From assembly GCA_030043155.1 (NCBI GenBank), contig JASHYE010000278.1, positions 1 through 8,565 of the forward strand: 8,565 nt of DNA, in the 5' to 3' direction. A program made the position numbers and the translations under genes. This DNA is from Candidatus Acidiferrales bacterium (GTDB taxonomy: Bacteria > Acidobacteriota > Terriglobia > Acidoferrales > UBA7541). This document shows, in pieces, positions 1-6,678 of this stretch; within the stretch, counting starts at the first letter, position 1, and every line of letters begins with the position of its first letter. The notes beneath the pieces were generated by a model that was not told the origin of the DNA, did not search any database, and saw only the letters and a program-made list of their open reading frames with translations.

Positions 1-1066
1 CCGCGGTTAATTCCGGAAACAGCGGCAGGGCCAAGGCTCGTCTGCATGCGCGCTCGCTGTGAGGAAAATCCCCAGCCTTGTATCCGAGATATGCGAGCGC
101 CTTCTGCAAATGAAGCGGCTGCGGATAATGGATAGCGGTGCCAATGCCGCGGTTTTTCAGTTCCGCTTGAACCGAATCGCGATTGTCGACGTAGATCACG
201 AATAAATGATAGGCGCACTCGTCCCGAGAATCGTCCTGCGGAAGATCAAGCGCGAGAGAGCTTAGCCTTTCGCGATAACGGGCCGCAATTGCTTTGCGGC
301 GAGCGGACCAGTCGTCCAGATAGCGTAGTTTGACCCGCAGAACCGCGCCCTGAAAACCTTCCATCCGGTAGTTGTACCCAATGAAATCGTGGAAATAGCG
401 GCGGAATTCTCCGTGGCTGCGAGCAGCGTGGCAATACTGGGCTACGCGATCATCGTTCGTGACGATGGCGCCGGCTTCGCCATACGCGCCGAGATTTTTG
501 GAGGGATAAAAGCTAAAGGCCGCTGAAATTCCCAGCGAACCGATGCGCTTCCCGCGAAATCGTGCACCGTGTGCTTGCGCGGCATCTTCGATCAAGGCCA
601 GCTTGCGAGAACTGGCAATTTTCTCGAAAGAGCCCATATCAGCCGGGCGTCCATAGAGATGAACAGGAAGAATTGCTTTGGTGCGCGAAGTTATGGCTGC
701 TTCTGCCAGGGCGGGATCGAGATTTGCGGTGCGCGGATCGATGTCCGCAAACATGATTTTCGCACCGGTGTAAGCGATCGCTTCAGCAGTGGCGATGAAA
801 GTATTGGGCGTGGTGATGACTTCATCGCCCGGGCCAACGCCGGCGGCCAGGAGCGCGAGATGGAGGGCGCTGGTGCCGGAATTGAGCGCGATGCAGTGAC
901 GAGCTTCGCAGTAATCGGCGAACTCCTTCTCGAAAGATGCGACTTCGTCTCCCAGGCTGAAAGCAGTATTGCAGCAGGTGCGGTCGAGTGCTTCTAAGAT
1001 TTCCGAGCGCAACGCGGCGTACTGCTCCTTCAGGTCATAGTAAGGAACCGCGGTGATCGTTTTCAC
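1..1066 (-). CDS. DegT/DnrJ/EryC1/StrS-family PLP-dependent sugar aminotransferase, partial at the left edge (C-terminus missing)
   Basis: Reading the complement from a GTG at 1066 gives 355 residues open to the window edge. An in-frame TAA lies four codons upstream (1078-1076), so GTG is the only plausible start; no clear Shine-Dalgarno is visible. The protein is a fold-type I aminotransferase of the DegT family. It shows an N-terminal YYDLKEQY stretch, the cofactor-binding NSGTSALHLAL segment near residues 62-72, IEDAAQAHGA with Asp161 and Gln164 contacting PLP, and SFYPSKNLGAYGEAG with Lys190 as the Schiff-base lysine. These enzymes normally transfer an amino group from glutamate to a nucleotide-linked keto-sugar in the cytoplasm, for glycan or antibiotic sugar synthesis; the exact sugar cannot be read here. 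Family members are usually about 365-400 residues and the last residues seen are LPLFPELTA, so only a short tail is missing. It diverges from the glycosyltransferase gene, which fits a surface-glycan locus. Confidence 0.93.
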   Translation of the reverse strand, partial: MKTITAVPYYDLKEQYAALRSEILEALDRTCCNTAFSLGDEVASFEKEFADYCEARHCIALNSGTSALHLALLAAGVGPGDEVITTPNTFIATAEAIAYTGAKIMFADIDPRTANLDPALAEAAITSRTKAILPVHLYGRPADMGSFEKIASSRKLALIEDAAQAHGARFRGKRIGSLGISAAFSFYPSKNLGAYGEAGAIVTNDDRVAQYCHAARSHGEFRRYFHDFIGYNYRMEGFQGAVLRVKLRYLDDWSARRKAIAARYRERLSSLALDLPQDDSRDECAYHLFVIYVDNRDSVQAELKNRGIGTAIHYPQPLHLQKALAYLGYKAGDFPHSERACRRALALPLFPELTA

Positions 1067-1171
1067 GCTGATACTTTACTGTTTTGAGAGAAACCGTGCA
1101 AATGAGGAGAGAAGAAGCGTTTTCTATGTCACCGCGAAGTGCCCGTGATAGTCTTTTGAAGGAGTACGCCT
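1067..1171. promoter_or_regulatory. Divergent intergenic region between the aminotransferase and glycosyltransferase genes
   Basis: These 105 bases separate two divergently read genes, so they should hold both promoters. The only element I can place firmly is the glycosyltransferase ribosome-binding site: AAGGAG at 1159-1164, seven bases before the ATG at 1172. I could not identify convincing -35/-10 pairs for either direction. Short open frames crossing this stretch have no recognisable product and overlap the start of the glycosyltransferase. Confidence 0.4.
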
Positions 1172-1999
1172 ATGGCATCACCTCGCATGGCTGCGGAGAA
1201 GTCGCGGTCCATCATCGAGGCGGCGACTCCAGAAGCCGCCATGAGAGCGAGACCCCAGCTCACGCTATCGGTGATCATCGCCGCATACAATGAACGCCCG
1301 TTCATTGAGGAAATTCTATTTCGCATCCAGTCGGTAGGCTTGGCGCATGAGATTGTGGTCGTCGATGACGGATCTCGCGACGGAACGCGTGAATGGCTCG
1401 CCGAAATGCAACGCAAGCAACAGGCTGGTGAAACGGAAGCGGAAATCCTGGAGGGCGAGGAACGGCTGAGGCTGGGGCCATTACGGTTTTTGTTCCAGGA
1501 ACGCAATCAGGGGAAAGGTGCTGCGCTGAGGCGCGGATTTTCCGAGGCCAGTGGAGACATCTTGCTGGTCCAGGATGCGGATCTTGAATACGATCCGCGG
1601 GATTACCCCAAACTGCTGGAACCGATTCAGGACGGGCGCGCAGATGTTGTTTACGGTTCGCGATTCCTGGGCGGACCGCAGCGCGTTCATTTCTTCTGGC
1701 ACTACATCGGCAACAAGTTCCTGACGTTGCTTTCCGACATGCTGACCAATCTCAAAATCACGGACATGGAAACCTGCTACAAGGTTTTCCGGCGCGAGGT
1801 GATCGGCAGCATGCGGCTGCGGTCCAATCGATTTGGATTCGAGCCCGAAGTGACGGCGCGGGTGGCGAAGGGGCGCTGGAGGGTTTATGAAGTTCCCATC
1901 TCGTATGCCGGCCGTTCGTATGAAGAGGGGAAAAAGATTACGTGGAAGGATGGGCTGACGACGCTCTTCGCGATTTTGCGATACCGCTTCTTTGATTGA
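1172..1999 (+). CDS. Family 2 glycosyltransferase, dolichol-phosphate-mannose-synthase-like
   Basis: This 275-residue GT-A fold enzyme should transfer a sugar from a nucleotide-sugar donor, possibly to a polyprenyl phosphate. Seen in the sequence: the GT2 opening LSVIIAAYNE near residues 32-41, VVDDGSRDG with Asp65/Asp66, NQGKGAALRRGF in the donor site, the metal-binding DAD at 135-137, DVVYGSRFLGG, and the acceptor-side DMETCYKVFRR. The last motif is typical of the DPM1-like subgroup. There is no C-terminal membrane anchor, so it resembles the soluble catalytic form. About 30 residues precede the fold, and a Gln/Glu-rich insert lies near residues 75-100. The ATG at 1172 has a good AAGGAG seven bases upstream. 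It converges with the ABC permease across a 26-base gap. A role in cell-surface glycan assembly with the neighbouring aminotransferase is likely; modification of the lasso peptide is only a possibility. Confidence 0.92.
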   Translation: MASPRMAAEKSRSIIEAATPEAAMRARPQLTLSVIIAAYNERPFIEEILFRIQSVGLAHEIVVVDDGSRDGTREWLAEMQRKQQAGETEAEILEGEERLRLGPLRFLFQERNQGKGAALRRGFSEASGDILLVQDADLEYDPRDYPKLLEPIQDGRADVVYGSRFLGGPQRVHFFWHYIGNKFLTLLSDMLTNLKITDMETCYKVFRREVIGSMRLRSNRFGFEPEVTARVAKGRWRVYEVPISYAGRSYEEGKKITWKDGLTTLFAILRYRFFD

Positions 2000-2025
2000 G
2001 TGAGTCTCCAGCGATTCGCTGACGC

Positions 2026-2847
2026 CTAAATATGGGTGAGCGTGCCGGTGATTTTTGTGCGGCGCAGGGCCCAGGCAAAAACGACGAAGGAAAGCGGCAG
2101 TAGCACAGCGGCAAAAATCAGCAGGGCGACGATGGAAGGGAAGATTTCGCGGAGTGCCGCGCCGCCGAGAAGCGCGGCACGCAGACCTTCGAGTGAATAG
2201 GTGAGCGGAATGAAGCGCGCGAGCGTCTGCAAATAGCCGGGGAGGACAGAAACGGGGTACATCATGCCCCCGACCAAGCCGGAAACGCCCAGCAGGAGCC
2301 ATTTCGCAGGATTGCCTCGTTTGAACAGCAGCAGATAGCTCGTGGAAAGGACTCCCAAGCCAGAAAAAGCGAGAATCGAGGCAAGCAGAATGAGGATAGC
2401 GCCAGGCCAGTTCGCCCCGCGCAGCGAAAAGCCGAACAGCAAGACTCCCCATGCGAGATAAACAACCGTTCTCAGAACGGTCGCGAAGAAAGGATAGACC
2501 AGTGACCCAACCAGCATGGCAGGCAGCGAAGTTTGGGTGACGAGAAGGGCTTCGAGAGTGCGATTCTGGCGCGCGTCTTCCAGCGATTTATCGAAGGAGT
2601 CGAGGGCAACACCGAGGTAATCGAAAAGCGCGAAGCCAATCAGTGCAAAGGCGAAATAGTTTCCACCCTGCGGAAGCGCGCGTGTGAGTTCGGGGCTTTG
2701 AACGAAACGAGAGAGAAAATAGAAAGTGGCGACGCCGAAGAGCGCTTCGAAAACCTGCAAGACGAAAGCGCCGCGATACGCTTGCGCGATTCGGAAGTCG
2801 CGGAGAAAAAAGGCGTAAATCTTTCGCAAAATGCGCAGAAGGCTCAT
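2026..2847 (-). CDS. ABC-2 type transporter permease
   Basis: This is the integral membrane subunit of a two-protein ABC transporter, 273 residues from the chosen start. It shows the ABC-2 pattern of about six hydrophobic segments: after an amphipathic start (FFLRDFRIAQAY) come segments around FVLQVFEALFGVATFYFL, YFAFALIGFALFDYLGVAL, a pair near the middle (VLRTVVYLAWGVLLFGF and ILILLASILAFSGLGVL), LLLGVSGLVGGMMYPVSVLP, and IVALLIFAAVLLPLSFVVFAW. The sequence MMYPVSVLPGYLQ followed by IPLTYSLEGLRAALL is characteristic of the family. The ATG at 2847 overlaps the ATPase stop as ATGA, giving translational coupling. An in-frame start at 2928 would add 27 residues, but these merely read through the end of the ATPase gene and are unlike a permease N-terminus. 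Known relatives export drugs, lipids, polysaccharides or peptides; the substrate here is unknown, though divergence from the lasso operon makes the peptide a candidate. Confidence 0.93.
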   Translation of the reverse strand: MSLLRILRKIYAFFLRDFRIAQAYRGAFVLQVFEALFGVATFYFLSRFVQSPELTRALPQGGNYFAFALIGFALFDYLGVALDSFDKSLEDARQNRTLEALLVTQTSLPAMLVGSLVYPFFATVLRTVVYLAWGVLLFGFSLRGANWPGAILILLASILAFSGLGVLSTSYLLLFKRGNPAKWLLLGVSGLVGGMMYPVSVLPGYLQTLARFIPLTYSLEGLRAALLGGAALREIFPSIVALLIFAAVLLPLSFVVFAWALRRTKITGTLTHI

Positions 2848-3650
2848 GTTTTCGGATCGGCCTCCGAATGCGGAGGAGCGAGAATACGGAGGACGTCCTC
2901 GAGGCGAGCCGTATTCGTTGAACGACACAGATTCTTTGCGGTATCCAATGCGCGAATTTCTCCACGATCGAGCAGGAGGACGCGGTCGGAAAGCTCCTCG
3001 ACTTCGGCTACGGAATGCGAGGCGAATAGTAGAGTTGTGCCGTATCGGCCGAGGATTTCAGTTTTCAGGAAGCGACGGAAGTCCGCTGCAGCAAGAGGAT
3101 CGAGGCTTCGCGTAGGTTCGTCGAGAAGAAGGATCGAGGGAGAATGAACAAGCGCGCGCGCGAGGCCGAGCCGCTGGAGCATGCCGGTGGAGTAAGTCCG
3201 TGCCTGGCGGTCGAGAGAGTCCATCCGGAGCAGATCGGCAAGCTCTCCGATCCGGCGCGCGGTTTGCGCGCGCGCGCGATTGTTAAGGATTGCAAAGAGG
3301 GTGAGATTGTCGCGGCCGGTCAGCCGGCCATAAAAACCTTCTTCGATACCTGTGTCATAGCCGATGTGTTTGCGGGCCGCGGCTGGGTCGCGGATAGCGT
3401 CCTCGCCAGCGATTTCAACTCGTCCGCTGGATGGGACAACCAGCGTGGCGAGGACGCGGAGCAGCGTCGATTTGCCTGCACCATTTTCTCCCATCAGGGC
3501 TACGGCCTCTCCGGGTTGGACAGAAAAGGAAATTCCGCCGAGCGCGCGCAACGTTTGCCTGGCGAATGGGTTCCATAGAGCGCGCCACCCGGAATGGGCA
3601 GGCGGGAAATATTTTTCAAGTGCTTGAACGGCAATGGCCGGATGAGGCAC
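2844..3650 (-). CDS. ABC transporter ATP-binding protein, CcmA/DrrA-like, partner of the ABC-2 permease
   Basis: This 268-residue nucleotide-binding subunit powers the adjacent permease at the inner face of the membrane. Visible motifs are Walker A GENGAGKST (54-62), a signature in the STGM form (YSTGMLQRL, 153-161) instead of LSGGQ, Walker B ILLLDEP (173-179), a D-loop in SLDP, and the switch His212 in ASHS. The usual Q-loop glutamine is not evident in the stretch after IGY (IGYDTGIEEGFYGRLTGRDNL region, 96-115). That region and the STGM signature match a subgroup of ABC-2 ATPases rather than classic peptide exporters. The start is GTG at 3650, because a TAA lies four codons upstream. No good ribosome-binding site is visible, while a TATAAC element ends 10 bases upstream, which would suit a leaderless mRNA. 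The gene is read away from the lasso operon across a 145-base gap. Confidence 0.94.
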   Translation of the reverse strand: MPHPAIAVQALEKYFPPAHSGWRALWNPFARQTLRALGGISFSVQPGEAVALMGENGAGKSTLLRVLATLVVPSSGRVEIAGEDAIRDPAAARKHIGYDTGIEEGFYGRLTGRDNLTLFAILNNRARAQTARRIGELADLLRMDSLDRQARTYSTGMLQRLGLARALVHSPSILLLDEPTRSLDPLAAADFRRFLKTEILGRYGTTLLFASHSVAEVEELSDRVLLLDRGEIRALDTAKNLCRSTNTARLEDVLRILAPPHSEADPKT

Positions 3651-3795
3651 GAATGCTGGTTATACCGGAGTAGGCTTGTGGAATCCAGTTCGCATTGCAA
3701 GCTGGACTCCGATGCCTGTAGAATTGAGCTCTCCAGCCGATCCGCGCCATCGCACGTTGATAAGGTAGATTGCTGAATCTCACGCTGAGCCGGTC
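3651..3795. promoter_or_regulatory. Divergent regulatory region between the ABC transporter operon and the lasso operon
   Basis: These 145 bases must serve both transcription directions. On the minus strand, TATAAC (complement of 3661-3666) is a plausible -10 element. TGGATT 17 bases further upstream (complement of 3684-3689) is a weak -35. The predicted RNA start would fall almost at the GTG at 3650. On the plus strand, TTGATA at 3757-3762 looks like a -35 but has no well-spaced -10, and the ribosome-binding site before the B1 start is weak. The region also carries an imperfect inverted repeat, listed separately. All assignments are by eye. Confidence 0.35.
3672..3717. repeat. Imperfect inverted repeat, candidate operator or hairpin
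   Basis: GGAATCCAG at 3680-3688 pairs with CTGGACTCC at 3702-3710, eight of nine positions complementary, across a 13-base spacer. After a small internal loop the outer AGGC (3672-3675) pairs with GCCT (3714-3717). The left arm overlaps the weak -35 proposed for the ABC operon. This would suit an operator for a dimeric regulator, or an RNA hairpin if transcribed. No regulator gene is present in the window. Chance pairing is possible. Confidence 0.35.
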
Positions 3796-4131
3796 ATGTA
3801 CGAGACAAACGCCAACCTCTGCAGTCAGACTATCCTCGTCGCCAGCAAAGAGCAGGTGCACTGCGAGCTCGGAGACGAAGTCGCTATTCTGGGATTGAAG
3901 AACAGCGTGTACTACGGACTGAATCCGGTCGGTGCGCGTGTATGGGGATTATTGCAGCGGCCCAGAAGCGTCGGTGAAATTCGCGACGCGATCGTCACCG
4001 AATATGAGGTAACCGCGGAGCGTTTCGAAAGCGATCTGATTGATCTGCTTCAGCAAATGCTGCGCGAGGGTTTGGTGGAGTTGAGCCGCGAAACCAGTGC
4101 GGCGCCAGAGTCAAGCGCCCGCGAAATTTGA
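3796..4131 (+). CDS. Lasso peptide B1 protein: PqqD-like RiPP recognition element
   Basis: This small cytoplasmic protein of 111 residues should bind the leader of the precursor and present it to the B2 protease. It is a stand-alone PqqD-fold RRE. After a short N-terminal strand region it shows the hallmark ILGLKNSVYYGLNPVGARVW (31-50), where the YYGLN turn and the NxxGxxVW helix start are diagnostic. It then has a helical part with SVGEIRDAIVTEYEV and a final helix LIDLLQQMLREGLVEL (81-96). The last 15 residues are a polar, probably disordered tail. Stand-alone lasso B1 proteins are typically about 80-100 residues, so this is slightly long because of the tail. The start is ATG at 3796, with only a weak upstream GAG. 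It is the first gene of the operon; B2 follows after 60 bases. Its target motif, YxxPxLxxYG, is present in the precursor at 6679-6840. Confidence 0.9.
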   Translation: MYETNANLCSQTILVASKEQVHCELGDEVAILGLKNSVYYGLNPVGARVWGLLQRPRSVGEIRDAIVTEYEVTAERFESDLIDLLQQMLREGLVELSRETSAAPESSAREI

Positions 4132-4191
4132 ACCGTCCCAGCGTGCGAGTGCAGTTTAAGGTCTCTACATTTGGGGATCCTCAGGATTCAA

Positions 4192-4671
4192 ATGCCATTT
4201 ATGAATTCGGCCTTTCATCGGTTTTTCAGACTTTCCTCTCTTGAACAAGGGATGTTTGTCCGCGGAGTTCTCCTGCTGCCCATTGCTGCGTGCGCGCTTC
4301 GGTTCGTTCGAATGAAGACCGTCATGAGTTGGATGGAGGCGCGTGCGGGTGGCGAGCGGCTGCAATGCGAAAGGGATCAGGATGCGATTCGAAGACTGTC
4401 ACAGACAGCGCAAAAAATGCTGGAAGCTGCGTCGCGATACGGCGTGGCCCGAGGAAATTGTCTGTCCAAGTCGATAGTGCTGTGTCATCTCTTGCAGCGA
4501 AATGGTTTGCCGGCAATGCTGCGCGTCGGAGGAAGAAAAGAAGGATTGCAATTCGCGGCGCATGCATGGGTTGAATTGGACAGCATTGTGATCGGTGACT
4601 TCGAAGGTCTCCACAAGGACTTTGTGCCGTTTGATGGAACAAAAAGTGGCGCTTGGAGCAGCGAGCCATGA
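4192..4671 (+). CDS. Lasso peptide B2 protein: transglutaminase-fold leader peptidase
   Basis: This 159-residue protein belongs to the transglutaminase-like cysteine proteases that remove the leader from lasso precursors. The catalytic triad is visible: Cys90 in GNCLSKSIVLCHLLQRNG, His124 in AAHAWVEL and Asp136 in IVIGD. These have the spacing and flanking residues typical of lasso B2 proteins. The N-terminal third is basic and hydrophobic (GVLLLPIAACALRFVRM, about 25-41), as is common in this family, and may associate with membrane or partners. An upstream TTG at 4171 would add seven residues. I prefer ATG at 4192 because AGGA at 4183-4186 lies five bases before it; ATG at 4201 is a less well-spaced alternative. 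The stop overlaps the cyclase start as ATGA (4668-4671), so B2 and C are translationally coupled. Confidence in the family is high because of the triad and the operon context. Confidence 0.92.
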   Translation: MPFMNSAFHRFFRLSSLEQGMFVRGVLLLPIAACALRFVRMKTVMSWMEARAGGERLQCERDQDAIRRLSQTAQKMLEAASRYGVARGNCLSKSIVLCHLLQRNGLPAMLRVGGRKEGLQFAAHAWVELDSIVIGDFEGLHKDFVPFDGTKSGAWSSEP

Positions 4672-6575
4672 GCGGGATTGCAGGTATCGTTCACCTCGGC
4701 GCGAAATCACCAAGCCCAGAACTGCTGCTTCAAATGGCCCGTTCACTGTCATTTCGCGGACCAGACGGGCAACAAATCTGGAGTGATTCCGCGGCCGCGC
4801 TCGTGCATGCGGTGCATTTGATCAAGGGAGACACTACGCGAGCGCAGGGGCCGGAAAGCCTCGGCACGGGCACATGGATTGCAGCGGATGCGCGGTTGGA
4901 CGCGCGCGAGGAATTGATCGAGCACTTGCGCGAGGCTGGTCGGGAAGCTCAAACCTCGTGCAGCGACTCGCGCTTGCTGTTGCATGCGTATGAAGCATGG
5001 GGCGAGGCGTGCGTCCGTCACGTCGCCGGGGATTTCGCATTTGGCATCTGGGATGCCCGGCGAAGGCAACTTTTCTGTGCGTGCGATCAGTTTGGGATTC
5101 GGCAGCTTTATTATTTCACTGACCTTCAGTCCTGCCTGATTTTCAGCAATACCCTCGATTGTGTGAGGTTGCATCCGGACGTTTCCGACAGGCTCAACGA
5201 CACGGCGATTTGCGACTTTCTGCTCTTTGGAGCGAACACGGAAGGAAGCACAACCTCCTTTGCCGATATTCGGCGGTTGCCGCGAGCGCATTGGCTGAAG
5301 TGGTCGGCGGACGGAATCGAGATTCGCGAGTACTGGCGGCTGCCAACAGATGGTGAAATACGTTACAAAAAACGGCGAGAGTATGTGGAGCATTTTAGCG
5401 AGTTATTCCACAAAGCGGTGGCAGACAGAATTCGTGGAGACAGCGCAGGCGTGCTATTAAGCGGCGGGATCGATTCGTCTTCGGTCGCCGCGATTGCTAA
5501 AGAGATAGAACTGAAAGAAGGCTGTCCGAAAGTCTGTGCATTTACCATAACGAGCACAGATAGCGAAGATGCCGATCGCACCGCGGCCCGAACAGTGGCC
5601 GACGCATTGCAAATTCCATTTCATCTCTTGAGAGCGGAGGACGGGGATCTGTCTCAGCACTGGAGCGCCGACGGTTTTCACTTCCCGGAACCCGTAGACG
5701 ATCCTTTTGCGGCGGATACTTTGCGCCACTCCCAGCAAATCGCGAAACTCACAGGCGTGCTTCTGTCGGGTGAAGGATCTGACAACCTGATGGACTGCGA
5801 GCCCGCATATCATCTCCGTCTGGCCTGGAACCAAGGCAGGCGAAAGCAGGCTGCGCTCGACGCGCTAGAGCATGTTGCCGCGCGGTTTTTTGCGCCAGAT
5901 GGAATAAGGGGAACGCTGCGGCGATTCCGATCACTGGCAAGTCCTCCAGCGGAACTGCAGTTTCCGAACTGGATGAATGAAGATGTTGTGCAGCGGCTGA
6001 AACTCAAACAACGTTGGCTCGAACACGATTCATCGATTCCATGGAGAGCTCATCCGGACCGCCCAGGCGGCTACGCATCCCTGTTTTTCCCGCAGTGGAG
6101 AATCTTTTTTGAGCGCCTTGACCCTGCCTATACGCACGCGGCTTTGGATGTGAGGTATCCGTTCCTGGATCTGCGGGTGGCTGAATATTTGTTGGCCATT
6201 CCGGCGATGCCCTGGTTTTTTCGCAAGTTCCTGCTGCGAGAATCCATGCGAGGCCGCCTGCCAGAAGAAATTCGCAAACGGGCGAAGATACCTAACAAAG
6301 CGCCGCAGCCGTCTGGCTCGCGGCATGATGTGGAGAAGTTCAATTTTTCAGGAGAAAAGTTGTGCCCGGAGCTTGATCAATATGTGAAGCCGGAAGCTGT
6401 CGAACGGACTCCGTCCGGCGCGAATCCTGAGGCAATAGAGATGAGCCTTCGACCGTGGTATTTGAACTTTTGGCTGGAGGGCTTGCAAAAGGAGAACGCT
6501 GCGAACGCGGCAGACACGGATCGCATTTACCGGCGCAGGGTTGATTTTTTTCAGCAAAGTCAGCCCTTCACCTGA
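4668..6575 (+). CDS. Lasso peptide C protein: asparagine-synthetase-like macrolactam cyclase
   Basis: This 635-residue enzyme should adenylate the side chain of an Asp or Glu in the core peptide and form the isopeptide bond with the freed N-terminus. It has the two-domain AsnB plan. Residues 1 to about 210 resemble a class II glutaminase domain (MSGIAGIV, FRGPDG, HVAGDFAFGIWD, CDQFGIRQLYY). The rest is the ATP-pyrophosphatase synthetase domain with the PP-loop SGGIDSS (265-271), LSGEGSDN (366-373), and a C-terminal KFLLRESMRGRLP with Lys520 and Arg524. The nucleophilic Cys2 of real amidotransferases is Ser2 here, so glutamine hydrolysis is not expected; this fits cyclase duty and argues against asparagine synthesis. 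In the second motif the usual ADE is SDN. ATG 4668 is chosen over TTG 4653 because it matches the conserved MSGIAGI start and overlaps B2. The precursor gene follows after 103 bases. Confidence 0.93.
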   Translation: MSGIAGIVHLGAKSPSPELLLQMARSLSFRGPDGQQIWSDSAAALVHAVHLIKGDTTRAQGPESLGTGTWIAADARLDAREELIEHLREAGREAQTSCSDSRLLLHAYEAWGEACVRHVAGDFAFGIWDARRRQLFCACDQFGIRQLYYFTDLQSCLIFSNTLDCVRLHPDVSDRLNDTAICDFLLFGANTEGSTTSFADIRRLPRAHWLKWSADGIEIREYWRLPTDGEIRYKKRREYVEHFSELFHKAVADRIRGDSAGVLLSGGIDSSSVAAIAKEIELKEGCPKVCAFTITSTDSEDADRTAARTVADALQIPFHLLRAEDGDLSQHWSADGFHFPEPVDDPFAADTLRHSQQIAKLTGVLLSGEGSDNLMDCEPAYHLRLAWNQGRRKQAALDALEHVAARFFAPDGIRGTLRRFRSLASPPAELQFPNWMNEDVVQRLKLKQRWLEHDSSIPWRAHPDRPGGYASLFFPQWRIFFERLDPAYTHAALDVRYPFLDLRVAEYLLAIPAMPWFFRKFLLRESMRGRLPEEIRKRAKIPNKAPQPSGSRHDVEKFNFSGEKLCPELDQYVKPEAVERTPSGANPEAIEMSLRPWYLNFWLEGLQKENAANAADTDRIYRRRVDFFQQSQPFT

Positions 6576-6627
6576 CATTTTCCTCTGTTTTATACAGCGA
6601 TATATGCAGTACCAGACGAAGTTTCTG

Positions 6628-6655
6628 TTGAAGACTGAAAGCTTGGGCGTATACC
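6628..6655 (+). promoter_or_regulatory. Possible internal promoter for the lasso precursor gene
   Basis: TTGAAG at 6628-6633 and TATACC at 6650-6655 each match four of six bases of the sigma-70 consensus, and they are 16 bases apart. The predicted start of RNA, near 6662, would leave a short leader before the precursor ATG at 6679. A separate promoter would let the precursor be made in excess of its enzymes. Matches of this quality occur by chance, so support is modest. Confidence 0.3.
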
Positions 6656-6678
6656 ATTTTGATCAGGTGCGAGGAACC

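Noticed and set aside
569..997. 142-residue open frame on the plus strand
   Set aside because: It lies antisense to the aminotransferase, whose cofactor motifs are intact. The product looks like a GC-rich shadow frame.
2009..2021. CAGCGA-T-TCGCTG palindrome in the convergent gap, considered as a bidirectional terminator
   Set aside because: The stem is only six pairs around a one-base centre and there is no T-run on either side.
1481..2452. 323-residue open frame on the minus strand
   Set aside because: It runs antisense through the glycosyltransferase and then out of frame across the permease, both of which have strong family motifs. Its translation is Arg/His/Pro-rich with no recognisable domain.
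2533..3147. 204-residue open frame on the plus strand
   Set aside because: It is antisense to the ABC permease and ATPase; the translation is a low-complexity run of Arg, Glu and Ser without a known fold.
3150..3280. Alternating GCGCGC tracts as possible Z-DNA or repeat elements
   Set aside because: They lie inside the ATPase coding frame and are explained by Arg/Ala codons in GC-rich DNA.
4668..6575. Housekeeping asparagine synthetase B
   Set aside because: Cys2 is replaced by Ser, and the gene overlaps a lasso B2 peptidase and precedes a precursor with a lasso leader motif.
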